Made by a program: the position numbers and the translations under genes. Positions 10,501-21,740 of a DNA stretch of 64,000 nt are shown here, piece after piece. Numbering within the stretch: position 1 is the first letter of the stretch; the number at the start of each line of letters is the position of its first letter. This DNA comes from Mytilus edulis. Taxonomy: Eukaryota > Mollusca > Bivalvia > Mytilida > Mytilidae. The stretch is taken from NCBI RefSeq assembly GCF_963676685.1, contig NC_092352.1, positions 27,237,117 to 27,301,116 of the forward strand. The letters are read 5' to 3'. Under the pieces are notes generated by a model. It worked only from the letters and a program-made list of their open reading frames with translations. It had not been told where the DNA came from and did no database searches.

Positions 10501-13500
10501 TACATACCATAACATTTATAATTGTAATATACTAATATCTTGATAATTGGTACTTACCATAATATTGATAACTGGAACATACTAACACCTTGCTAATTGT
10601 TTCATAGCATTGGTATATACTAATATCTTGATAATTGGTACATACCATAACATTTATAATTGGTACATACCATAACCTTCATAATTGGTACATACCAAAA
10701 CATTTATAATTGGTATATATAATAATATCTTGATAAATGTAAGATACACCTTGCTCATTGTTTCGTAGCATTGGTGTATACTAATATCTCGATAATTGGT
10801 ACATACCATAACATTTATAATTGGTATATACTAATATCTTGATAAATGGTACTGACCATAATCTTGATAAGTGGAACATACCAACACCTTGCTCATTGTT
10901 TCATAGCAGAACTTTGATAACTGGTACATACCATAAACTTGATGATTGGTACCTACAATAACCTTGATAATAGAAACATACCAGAACCTTAATAAGTGGT
11001 ACTTACTATAACTTAGTAACTATTCATTGTTTTATACCAGAACCTTGATAAGTGATACATCCCATAACTTTGATAATTGGTACATAACTAAACCTTGATG
11101 ATTAGTACATACAATAACCTTGATAATAGAAACATACCAGAACCTTGATAAGTGATACTTACTATAACTTGGTAACTATTCATTGTTTTATACCAGAACC
11201 TTGATAAGTGATACATCCCATAACTTTGATAATTGGTACATAACTAAACCTTGATAATTGGTACATCCCATAAACTTAAGAATTGGTACAAACAATAACC
11301 TTGATAATTTGAACATCCCATAACCATGATAATTGGTAAATCGTAAACCTTGATTAATGGTACATACAAAAATCTTGATGATTCGAACATACAAAAAGCT
11401 TGATAATTCGTACATACAAGAACCTTGATAAGTGGTGCAATCGATAACCTTGATAATTGGTACATACCATAACCTTGATAATTGGTACTAACCATAGTAT
11501 TGATAAATGGAACATACTAACAACTTGCTCATTGTTTCATAGCATTGGTATATACTAATATCTCGATAATTGGCACATACCATAATTAGTTATCAAAGGT
11601 ACCAGGATTATAATTTAGTACGCCAGACGCGCGTTTCGTCTACATAAGACTCATCAGTGACGCTCATATCAAAATATTTATAAAGCCAAACAAGTACAAA
11701 GTTGAAGAGCATTGAGGATCCAAAATTCCAAAACGTTGTGCCAAATACATCTAAGGTAATTTATGCCTGGGATAAGAAAATCCTTAGTTTTTCGAAAAAT
11801 TCAAAGTTTTGTAAACAGGAAATTTATAAAAATGACCACATTATTGAAATTCATGTCAACACCGAAGTGTTGACTACTGGGCTGGTGATACCCTCGGGGA
11901 CGAAACGTCCACCAGCAGTGGCATCGACCCTTGATAATTGCTGCAATCGATAACATTGATCATTGGTACATGCCATAACCTTGATAATTAATACATACCA
12001 TAACATTGATAATCGGTACATAACCATACCTTGATAATTGGTACATACCAATACTTTTATCATTGGTACATACTAATATTTTGATGATTAGTACATACCA
12101 TAACATTTATAATTGTAATATACTAATATCTTGATAATTGGTACTTACCATAATATTGATAACTGGAACATACTAACACATTGCTCACTGTTTCATATCA
12201 TTGATATATACTAATATCTTGATAATTGGTACATACCATAACATTTATAATTGGTACATACCATAACCTTCATAATTGGTACATACCAAAACATTTATAA
12301 TTGGTATATATAATAATATCTTGATAAATGTAAGATACCATAACCTTGATAATTGGTACTTACCATTATTTTGATAAGTGGAACACACTAACACCTTGCT
12401 CATTGTTTCATAGCATTGGTGTATACTAATATCTCGATAATTGGTACATACCATAACATTTATAATTGGTTTATACTAATATCTTGATAAATTGTACTTA
12501 CCATAATCTTGATAAGTGGAACATACCAACACCTTGCTCATTGTTTCATAGCAGAACTTTGATAACTGGTACATACCATAAACTTGATGATTGGTACCTA
12601 CAATAACCTTGATAATAGAAACATACCAGAACCTTAATAAGTGGTACTTACTATAACTTGGTAACTATGTTAGTGGAACACACTAACACCTTGCTCATTG
12701 TTTCATAGCATTGGTGTATACTAATATCTCGATAATTGGTACATACCATAACATTTATAATTGGTATATACTAATATCTTGATAAATTGTACTTACCATA
12801 ATCTTGATAAGTGGAACATACCAACACCTTGCTCATTGTTTCATAGCAGAACTTTGATAACTGGTACATACCATAAACTTGATGATTGGTACCTACAATA
12901 ACCTTGATAATAGAAACATACCAGAACCTTGATAAGTGATACTTACTATAACTTGGTAACTATTCATTGTTTTATACCAGAACCTTGATAAGTGATACAT
13001 CCCATAACTTTGATAATTGGTACATAACTAAACCTTGATGATTAGTACATACAATAACCTTGATAATAGAAACATACCAGAACCTTGATAAGTGATACTT
13101 ACTATAACTTAGTAACTATTCATTGTTTTATACCAGAACCTTGATAAGTGATACATCCCATAACTTTGATAACTGGTACATACCATAAACTTGATGATTA
13201 GTACATACAATAACCTTGATAATAGAAACATACCAGAACCTTAATAAGTGGTACTTACTATAACTTAGTAACTATTCATTGTTTTATACCAGAACCTTGA
13301 TAAGTGATACATACCATAAACTTGATGATTGGTACCTACAATAACCTTGATAATAGAAACATACCAGAACCTTAATAAGTGGTACTTACTATAACTTAGT
13401 AACTATTCATTGTTTTATACCAGAACCTTGATAAGTGATACATCCCATAACTTTGATAACTGGTACATACCATAAACTTGATGATTAGTACCTACAATAA

Positions 13501-13712
13501 CCATGATAATAGAAACATACCAGAACCTTAATGAGTGGTACTTACTATAACTTAGTAACTATTCATTGTTTTATACCAGAACCTTGATAAGTGATACATC
13601 CCATAACTTTGATAACTGGTACATACCATAAACGTGATGATTAGTACATACAATAACCTTGATAATAGAAACATACCAGAACCTTGATAAGTGGTACTTA
13701 CTATACCTTGGT
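7545..13712. repeat. minisatellite array, ~25-bp unit, ~6.2 kb
   Basis: The basic unit on the plus strand is close to CATAACCTTGATAATTGGTA plus CATAC. Variants replace parts with TCGATAATTGG, GATAAGTGGAAC or GATGATTGGTACC. Irregular blocks carrying CCTTGCTCATTGTTTCATAG (for example at about 8252, 9270, 9912, 10277, 10747, 12692, 12832) or ATTCATTGTTTTATACCAG (8525, 8680, 9544, 11020, 11175, 12963, 13116 and later) define higher-order repeats. Because 25 is not a multiple of three, all three minus frames stay open for stretches and give spurious repetitive reading frames of up to 131 codons. The array stops about 300 bases before gene A. Confidence 0.95.
11586..11928 (+). mobile_element. dispersed element inserted in the minisatellite
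   Basis: About 343 bases unrelated to the satellite unit, from TTAGTTATCAAAGGTACC to GCAGTGGCATCGAC. The uninterrupted arrangement (CATACCATAACCTTGATAA before TTGCTGC) survives at about 9965-9990 and 10328-10353, so the insertion borders can be read directly. It shares the CGCGCGTTTCGTCTACATA core with 416-606 and 38262-38620 and is the most complete copy. No protein is encoded. Confidence 0.85.
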
Positions 13713-14017
13713 AACTAATTGCTACCCACAAGAATGCGTTTTAACATCATATCGTCTCCAGATAATATTGTTTTATCAGTATTGATTGAGTGAGTTCGTG
13801 ATTTGTATTCCTTGTAAGCCTTCTCGTTATTATACAGTAAATTCTCCATGCTTTCCGTTGTTTTTTAGTTACAGAATTATTTTTAAGTACATTCTTCTCT
13901 TTGACATTTTAAAAAAAAAAAAGTTCTATACACCTTCCGAAAACTAAAGCCATACAAACTACATACTTCACTGCTAATATGTGTGTAACGGAAATTTATC
14001 ATATTTTATAATTTCAG
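13713..14017 (+). other. immediate upstream region of gene A coding exon
   Basis: Unique AT-rich sequence with an A-run at 13909-13922. It ends in a pyrimidine-rich stretch and TTTCAG directly before the ATG of gene A, so the last part is the end of an intron and a non-coding 5' exon should lie further upstream. That exon was not identified and might lie within or beyond the minisatellite. Confidence 0.6.
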
Positions 14018-17000
14018 ATGTTACGTGTTTTTGAGATAGTAGTTATTCCTGTTCTTTTTACCACCCTGAATTGTCAAATTCCAGTCACTGTTAACACGCC
14101 GTCTGGTGTAGTAATGGGTAAGGAAATACCATTCAATGGAGCGAAAATCTATCGATTTTATGGAGTTCCGTACGCAGAGCAGCCTGCAAGGTTCAAGAAA
14201 CCACAAAAAATAGCTAATAAACGGAACTCAACATTGAATGCAATGAACCCAGGAAAACTATGTATTCAGTCTATTTCCGACATATTGAAACAACAGCTTC
14301 AAAACTCAGAACTCACCGAGGACTGTTTATACGTTGATATTTATGTCCCAAGATCTTTATCAGAACACAACAAAAAGGCCGTTGTCATAATGATACCAGG
14401 AGATTTCCGAACAGTACAAACATCAGTTTATACAATTTTTAAATACTTAGGGTTATATAGTGATGCTATATTTGTGTATGTTTCTTTCAGAGTTGATATA
14501 TTTGGTTTTTTATCGACTGGAGATAACATCATTCCTGGGAATTTTGGTCTTTGGGATCAACAAATGGCTATAGAATGGGTCAATGAAAACATCCATGCTT
14601 TTGGTGGTGACTCCTCCCGAATTACATTGACTGGGCTTAAAATCGGTGCTATATTTGTCGGGTTACAGGTAGCAAATTCTTTAAACAAGGACAAAATCCA
14701 TCGTATTGTTGTTCATTCGGGTTACCCGGATTCAAAGGAAGCTATTGTCACAGATGCTGAAGAATTTGCCCAAAGGCTAGCAAAACACTCTTGTCAAGCT
14801 ACGTCTGGAGATGCTAATTTTACTTCACAACAAATTTACGATTGTCTTGTAACAAAACCAGCTACAGAACTTCTAGATGCAGTAAATAGCATTTATCCAA
14901 CATCGAAATCATTAAAATTTGCTGTTGGTCCTGTTATAGATAACGATTTCATTTTAGAAACAGCAAATTTTAACGCCATTCTCCCCGTGGATGTTTTAAG
15001 TCTGTGTGTTTCAGCCGAAGGAATGATAAAGTTCAAGACCTTCGTCTCTGAAATTGAAAATGAATACAACATAAATGTCAACGAAGGTGTTCCAAAAGCT
15101 GTGCTTTGTAACAAAATAGTTACACACATTGTTAGTCTATTCTTTGAAAATAGACAAGACCTTAAAGATCTAATTTGCAATTTTTATACAAAAAATGATT
15201 CCCTGGAACAAAGCAGGGATGCTGTTAGACTGATCGGAGATATCTTGTATTATTCGCCTATCATAAATATGCTGAACATCCATGACTTGACAAATACTGA
15301 AAACAGCCGATTTTTAGGATTGTTTTCCGTTGTCAACCCTTTGGACGATCCTGCGCAAAGTTTGTGGAACATGGTACCCTCGCCGGGTACAACTACTATG
15401 TATTTATCATTGAAAGATGTCATCATAGACTATGGATTCTCCTTCAGGGCAGAAGAAACAAATCTGGGAGATACATTCATGAAGTACTGGAGTAATTTTG
15501 TTGGTCATGGGTACGAATCAAATCAAAATCAAATCAAATATATTTATACGTGTAAATGTAGGTAATAAGATAGTTTAAACTTTGAAAAAGACAAGTTTGT
15601 TCTATGGTCGGGTTGTTGTCTCTTTGACACATTCCCCATTTCCATTCTCAATTTTAAGTAAAGAAAGGCATGCGCAAATCCTCCCGGCTCAGTGACCTGA
15701 TTATCTGTATCTTTAATGCTGTTGACTTTATACAATAGTATACTGAGACAAAGTTGATGGATGTTTTACTGGTTCAATCAAGTAGTTTAAAAAAATCTAT
15801 AGGGAATTTACAGTCATAAAGATTTTACAAAGGGTCAAACTTAATAACAGTGTATACAACCACAAATGCTCTACTTTAGTATTATGAATTTTGATATTTT
15901 GAATTCGAATGATTTATCATCTAGTGGTATCATATTGTTTACAGTTTGTAATTTTCATTATTCATCTCAAGTTATTGGTTTTGATAAAGTCTTGTTTTTT
16001 TTTTTTGTGAAATCATAGCTTAATAATTCGTCAATAATTAAGGGCATGACAAAAGACTTCTACGGAATCGTATTAGGGGCATAGTACACATAAAATTGGC
16101 AGGGAACTTGTTTTTCAAAGCAAAAATTTGACATTTCAAACCTGAAAATATCGACTTTAACTCGAAATTCTAACTTTTCAAATCTCGAAATTTTAACTAT
16201 TCATCAAATCTCGAAATTTAGACTTTTAGTACCTTGAAATTTTATCTTTCTAAAATCTTGAAATTTCGACTTAATATGACAGTGTCGTAGAAACTAAAAC
16301 ATGGAAAACACCATTTTTTTTGTCAACATTCATATTCTTACCGAATGAAATTCTTTAATATTAAATGCTAATCCATATACTAGTAATGATTAAATAAAAA
16401 AACATTTTTTTAATATAAAATGCCAAAATTAGCTTTAATTATTTGCTTCCATGTCCACTGCTTCTAGAATTGTAATAACTGTGTTTGAATATAAACATCA
16501 AAGTTTAAATACGTTGAAAAAATTGAAATTCAAAATTTTAACTTTGAAATAAAAATTTCGAAATTTTCAAATATTTGGTTTTAAGCGTTCTCGAGTAAGA
16601 TGAATAGGAAAAAGCGATAAGAACGCATGACATCAATAATGTGCTGTTTTACATTTTTTTTATGTCTTATATTAATTGTTTGATATTTACTTTTACATAA
16701 TTGATATTTTTATCCTTTTATATTTAATTACAGAAACCCTAATCCTTGTCCTGCAGACGAGTCCTTAAATATCTGGCCTTTATATGATATCAGAAACCAG
16801 TACTACATGCATTTTAGTAGCAACTTCAGCATACACCAAGAGCACAGTTTGTATAAAGACCGCATGCAGTTTTGGATGGAGACTGTTCCAGATTTTCTTG
16901 GCATCCCTCGTACAAATTTGACATCAACGTCAGGACGGATGCCAGTTACTTCCACTCATTGCCCTCAACAAATCAGCACTGTGACAGACATGACCATCAA

Positions 17001-17136
17001 GAAGATAACAAGAGAAACAAGTGAAACCATCACTGAAACCAGCACAGAAAGCATTAACAATCACATTAACATTTTAAAGTCTGACCTTCGTATACTGTTA
17101 ATCGTTCCCTTTATCCTTATTGTTATTTGCGTCTAA
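14018..17136 (+). CDS. cholinesterase-like protein A, catalytically dead, anchored (2 coding exons)
   Basis: Carboxylesterase type B fold, 631 residues from 14018-15510 joined to 16734-17136 (phase 2, GT-AG). A signal peptide (MLRVFEIVVIPVLFTTLNC) is followed by the family signatures YGVPYAEQP, EDCLYVDIY, FGLWDQQMAIEWV and HAFGGDS. The nucleophile elbow, normally GESAG, reads GLKIG with Lys at residue 208. The oxyanion HGG is PGD, and no GxxHxxE histidine motif is present; the region of the acidic residue (SAEG) remains. It should therefore not hydrolyse esters. Like the inactive cholinesterase-like adhesion proteins (neuroligin, gliotactin and others), it may bind ligands; that role is inferred. 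The C-terminus is a Thr/Ser-rich stretch and a hydrophobic tail. The 6.2-kb minisatellite ends 300 bases upstream. Reading through the donor would add YESNQNQ and stop at 15565. Confidence 0.9.
15596..15655 (+). mobile_element. 5'-truncated retroelement tail, copy 1
   Basis: The string GTTGTCTCTTTGACACATTC followed by CCCATTTCCATTCTCAATTT is the same 3' end found at 30990-31031 and 58395-58441. Only about 60 bases are present, just downstream of gene A exon 1. Confidence 0.75.
16130..16275 (+). repeat. short tandem repeat based on TCGAAATTT
   Basis: About six loosely spaced copies of (T)CGAAATTTTAACTTTT-like units, spacing near 25 bases, with a related echo at 16500-16570. It lies inside the gene A intron. 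Confidence 0.6.
16734..17136 (+). CDS. gene A exon 2: stalk and hydrophobic anchor
   Basis: The acceptor ATTACAG is followed by the conserved NPNPCPADESLNIWP block found at the same place in B and, more loosely, in C. Then come KDRMQFWMETVP, a Thr/Ser-rich stalk and a terminal hydrophobic run ILLIVPFILIVICV that reaches the stop. That arrangement is typical of a GPI-attachment signal; a tail-less membrane span is the alternative. Confidence 0.85.
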
Positions 17137-18065
17137 ACTTCATTAGAATTATAAACGCAGAAGAAGATTTTCTCAGTCAACCATCGCCCTTCTCCCTATA
17201 TTTCAAGGCCTAATTTTTTTTCAAAATAATAATTTTAGCATGTAAACATATTTATGTATCGCTATAATTGTAGTTATTGTTTTTTTCCTAAGCATATGTA
17301 CCTTTGTATTATTGTAAATTGTTTATGTTCTTCTGTGTACCTTTGTATCTACAGAAGTCTATCAGAAAAAAGTGTTAGTTTAAACATATTTATTTATAGT
17401 GGATTGGGAAACAAGTTTTGCAACTTATATTAATCCCTTTGCACTTTTTCGAAATCTACAAGAGTGACTTTAATTAACGCGCAAGAGATATGGCTCTCTC
17501 TTAACACGGGTCAGCCATTTATCGTCCTCTTCCGACGGACTATCATCGTTTCCTGAAGACCATACTCGCAAATGATGACAAGGAAGAGCCGAAAATTCAG
17601 TTCCTGAAATATTCATAAAGTGTATATACCAAAGAGATGCCGTGCATGTCGTTATATGATTGATCAGGAATAGATTGAAGTAAGAGTTGGACTGGTTCTA
17701 TAACGGTCATGACGAGTACGGTGTATTTTCTATAGCTAACTTATTCAAAATACACCCCGGTGTAGACATATTTACATGTAATTTAGGAGGGTTTACAAAC
17801 TACCGATTTCTGGTAGTCTATCATGATTACGGACAATAACCAATACGAAGAAATACAAGTATAAACCAGACCAATACTGCGTCGTTTCATGCAATTGATA
17901 TCGAGGAATCGTGTTTACTGAAGCAGAAACTAAAAACGTTTGATGAATATTGTCGTGTACGATTAGTGTTGTAAATTTCAAACTATTGGTAAATAGGAAA
18001 TAACCGATCGGCGGATGTGAACATTGCTTACTGATACACACAAAAACTCAAAATTATCAAGCTTC
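17137..18065. other. intergenic DNA after gene A
   Basis: Gene A 3' flank with possible polyadenylation sequence but no clear motif chosen. No repeat family or exon was recognised. Confidence 0.45.
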
Positions 18066-18079
18066 AACCGAACCTTCCA

Positions 18080-18285
18080 TGAGGGGGGATAGGAGGGGTC
18101 CTGATCCCGAAATCCCGGACTTAAAAAAACGAATTCCCGAGGTCCCGAATTTAAATAAAGTAAATCCCGATGTCCCGAAATCCGAAAAAAACGATTCCCG
18201 GATCCCGAAAGGGTCAATCCCGAAATCCCGAGCTTAAAAACACCCGATCCCGGAGTCCCGATAAAGGTCCTATCCCCCCTCTTCC
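18080..18285 (-). repeat. CCCGAAATCCCGG-type short-unit repeat element
   Basis: Dense array of TCCCGAAATCCCG-like units bounded by a GGGGGGATAGGAGGGGTCC start and an ATCCCCCCTC end. A copy in the opposite orientation lies at 61410-61612. Its one long open frame reads only the repeated G-rich units and is not a gene. Confidence 0.75.
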
Positions 18286-18579
18286 ATATACGCCAAGACA
18301 AGTTTGACGAATATTTTCTTTGTACAATGAGTGGTATAAAATTTCCAACTAATGGCTAACAGAAATTTACAATTTTTCTGGTACAATGAATGTTGAGCCT
18401 GCAGATCAAATATGAAATCTTTTTGAAAATACTCTAAAATATCCCAACTGTGGTTTCATGAAAACGAGTTTTAAGAACCATTGTACTATATCTTTCTTGT
18501 GAATATATCCATACGAAGGTATTGATATTGACAACTTTTTTTGGGGAAAAGGGGGAGGTCATGCATATGATCTTGTCAG

Positions 18580-18706
18580 AGGCGGATTTAGGGGGGCAGG
18601 CGGCCCCCCCCCCCCCTTTTGAGAAAAAAATTGGTTGTTTATATAGGGTCCCCTCTTAGGCAGCCAGTGGGCCCCCACTTATGCAAATTCCTGGATCCGC
18701 CACTGC
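18580..18706. mobile_element. MITE with GGCGGATCCA-type ends, copy 1
   Basis: It begins near AGAGGCGGATTTAGGGGG and ends CTGGATCCGCCACTG, forming inverted ends, with a C run of 13 at 18604-18616. Relatives lie at 26063-26205, 42865-42990, 48900-49020 and 62078-62222. Confidence 0.7.
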
Positions 18707-19649
18707 TTGTATCTTGGATTTTTACACATCGCTGAATACAGCTTCTTTTTCTTGTAAATTGATTTTTTAAGGTATCCCCCCAACTAAACAGTACTTAACA
18801 AAAATTGATAAAGTGGTTGATCGGATTTACAGCAGTAGAAATACAATGATATAAGATCTACACGGAATCGAATTTTGATTTTATAATGATGATCTAGTTG
18901 TTAAATACACTGAAAGCAAACACCATATTTTTAGCTCGAATGCAACTAACGAGGCTTAAACATTGTATGGAAATGGTCTTAAATCTTAATTAGATTTTGA
19001 ATGATATGACACTTTTATAATTTGTAAAGTTGATTGCTTTATACTTTTGATATCAATTTTTTGTTTAGCTATTTGATTTGTTTAATTCTTTGTTTTCATT
19101 TTGGTTACTACATCCAAGAAAGTTTCAATGTCATGTGCAGTCCACTAAGAGTGTAAGGGTGGACTTTTCTTGTTTGTTAAACGCAACGCTATATACCCAG
19201 TCTATGGAAGAAGCGTATCGATAAAAACTTTTCTTATATCACATAGCGATATTGTCTAATATCAATTGTAAATATGCAGACATGCCATGCGGAAAATGTT
19301 GTTTTCGGCAACGAAAAATTCAGAAAATACTTACTTTAAAACTTATTATTTAAATATAAACAACAATTGAGTCTAAATATACATTCAGAAGTTAGTTAGA
19401 AGCTAAAGTTTATGTCCGTGTAAAATTTGAAGTGCCGTGTTTTTCTTATATACATAAATAAACAATGCGATACTTTTAAATATCAATGCGATACTTTTAA
19501 AATATCATAGCGGTGTTTTTGTTATATCAATATTAGTACCGATTAGTATTAATATTAGACTGTTGTATCCATATTTTGATAATTTTACCTATTATCTCTG
19601 TTTTGTTCACGCATCGTTGTAAATATGACAGAATTTGACGAGACTGTCA

Positions 19650-19870
19650 TACACGTGAGAGGTTAAGCGCTATAAAACCAGGTTCAATCCACCATTTTCA
19701 AAACTTGAAAATGCCAGTACTGAGTCAGAAATATGACAGTTGTTATCTATTCGTTTGATGTGTTTTATCATTTGATTTTACCATTTAATAAGGGACTTTC
19801 TGTTTTGAATTTTCCTCGGAGTTCAGTATTTTTGTGATTTTACTTCTTAGTATAGTATTGTATGTAAATA
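19650..19870 (+). repeat. dispersed repeat (CTCGGAGTTCAGTATTTTTG family)
   Basis: Landmarks in order are AGGTTAAGCGCTATAAAACC, GCCAGTACTGAGTCAGAAA, TCGTTTGATGTGTTTTATCA, AGGGACTTTC-GTTTTGAATT and CGGAGTTCAGTATTTTTGTG. The reverse orientation is found at 38770-38960. Confidence 0.7.
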
Positions 19871-21189
19871 AGCAGTTTTAAGACCATTGCTTAAATTCAA
19901 ATTGTTTTTGGTAAAATCTTACAAATTTCTCAATTAGTTTTGGAAGCAAAACTAATCAAATAAGGGTTTAATAAACAATGCCGTTATCAAATAGCTAAGT
20001 ATCAAAATGATTGTTCACATATATAACATTTAGCAAATTTCATAATGAACGCACCGAAATAATATATATCCGATATGCTCGCAACGCACGCATGGAAGAC
20101 TTTCATTGGATAACAATGAAACTAACTTGTGACAAAGATGAATCATAATGTCCTCGTACTGATTGATTCGACAAAATCTGACCTGTACTTTTGAATCTCC
20201 TTTTTTTTTTACAAATTAGACTTTTGGCTTTCCTGTTTGAATGGTTTAACACTAGCAATGTTCTTGTTCCTATATAGCGTGGTGTTCGCTGTGAGCCAAT
20301 GCTCCGTGTTTAAGGACCTACTTTGGTCTATAATGGTTTACTTTAAACAAATTATTACTTTGATGGAAAGTTGTCTCATTCGAACTCAAGCACCATCTTC
20401 TTATATCTATAAATCTTTAAAATTTCCCCTTATAACTAACCGCTTTCCAGTCCTCCAACTGAACGATCTAAATTTATCAATATAGAAAAGATATATAAAC
20501 ATTTCTAACGTCAAAAGACATTTACATCTTTTTTATTTGTGTTCTAAACATTTTTTTTAGTACTCATTGAAGAAATGAATTTATAAAAAGCGATACGGAT
20601 TGTTATTTTGCACTAAGAAAAGTTCGCGTATTTATACGGTCGGTTAATAGCCAAAAACGAAAGTCAAATCTCTGTGGCAACAATACATCGGAATACCCTC
20701 ACGGTCATAGCGATGTAAAAGAGCGTCCACGCGGCGAGTTGAATATGTTCATAGAGATATCGGTTTACCAACGGGAAAAGTCTTTGATATCCAAAAAGAA
20801 CTGGTTTCCTTCTCAATATCTTTTTCTATGTTAATAATAAATACATTTTCTGTTTGACAAGATTTTTGATTTTCATTGTATCTGAAGTTGTCCAATTAAT
20901 AGTCTGAGGCTACTCGGTTGATATCTTCAAAGTTCGGGACATCAGCATTTGTACATTTTAGTTTGTTTGGATTATTGATTTTACCATTTGACAATTTATT
21001 GTAATTTGGAGCTGTATTGGATTGGATTGTTAAATGAATGTTTCTTTTAAGTAATGATATTTTTTGACTATTTCGATATTACCAAGGTGGATAGGCTATA
21101 GCAGTGTGACCAGTATATTATAATCTAATAGGTCGGTAGACGTATTTGCAACCGCATTTAAATTCCGCCATTGCATCATCACTTCAAAT

Positions 21190-21505
21190 AGAATTATAAA
21201 AAATAAGATGTGGTATGATTGCTAATGAGACAACTGTCCACAAGAGACCAAAATAACACAGACATTAACAACTATAGGTCACCGAACGGCCTTCAACAAT
21301 AAGCAAAGCCCATACCGCATAGTCAGCTATAAAAGGCCCCGATAAGACAATGTAAAACAATACAAACGAGAAAACTAACGGCCTTATTTATATAAAAAAA
21401 TGAACGAAAAACAAATATGTAACACATAAACAAACGAATTACAGGCTCCTGACTTCGGACAGGCACATACATAAATAATGTGGCGGGGTTAAACATGTTA
21501 GTTAG
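21190..21505 (-). repeat. mussel-type dispersed repeat, long copy
   Basis: Reads ATGTGGTATGATTGCTAATG, GAGACAACTGTCCACAAGAG, TAGGTCACCGAACGGCCTTC, CCCATACCGCATAGTCAGC and GGCTCCTGACTTCGGACAGG, ending near GTGGCGGGGTTAAACATG. This is one of the fuller copies of the family. Confidence 0.85.
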
Positions 21506-21629
21506 TCGGTTAAACCATGTGATTGAAAACAATAGACTGAACAGATTATTAACACTTTCAACTATCAATAAGCGTTAATTTTGTTACAGTTACGAAATTT
21601 TAACATTAAACATTAAACCGGTCATGATC

Positions 21630-21740
21630 TAATTATAGGTTAGACAATACTTGGTTATGTTTTATGAAGATTTAAGCCCAAGGCGAAGCCGAGGGCTTAA
21701 ATCTTCATAAAACATGACCAAGTATTGTCTGACCAATTTA
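21630..21740. repeat. foldback hairpin (~110 bp)
   Basis: The arms TTAGACAATACTTGGTTATG and its near-complement CATGACCAAGTATTGTCTGA enclose AAGATTTAAGCCC and GGGCTTAAATCTT around a short AGGCGAAGCCG centre. The stem is nearly perfect over about 48 bases. Confidence 0.85.

Larger units (their letters stand above)
15511..16733 (+). other. gene A intron
   Basis: GT-AG intron of 1.2 kb between the hydrolase domain and the stalk exon. It contains a short retroelement tail (15596-15655) and a tandem AT-rich array built on TCGAAATTT (16130-16275). Confidence 0.8.

Noticed and set aside
7919-12454. Repetitive minus-strand open frames (up to 131 codons, 25-residue period) in the minisatellite
   Set aside because: They follow from a 25-bp unit without stops in these frames. 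They have no codon bias, splice context or domain, and several overlap in different frames.
7545-13712. CRISPR-like array of short repeats
   Set aside because: The units are contiguous and diverged with no unique spacers, and the DNA is clearly from an animal.
18080-18301. Glycine-rich 107-codon minus-strand frame, also seen as a 75-codon frame at 61410
   Set aside because: A translation of the GGGATTTCGGGA micro-repeat; both copies are the same mobile repeat.
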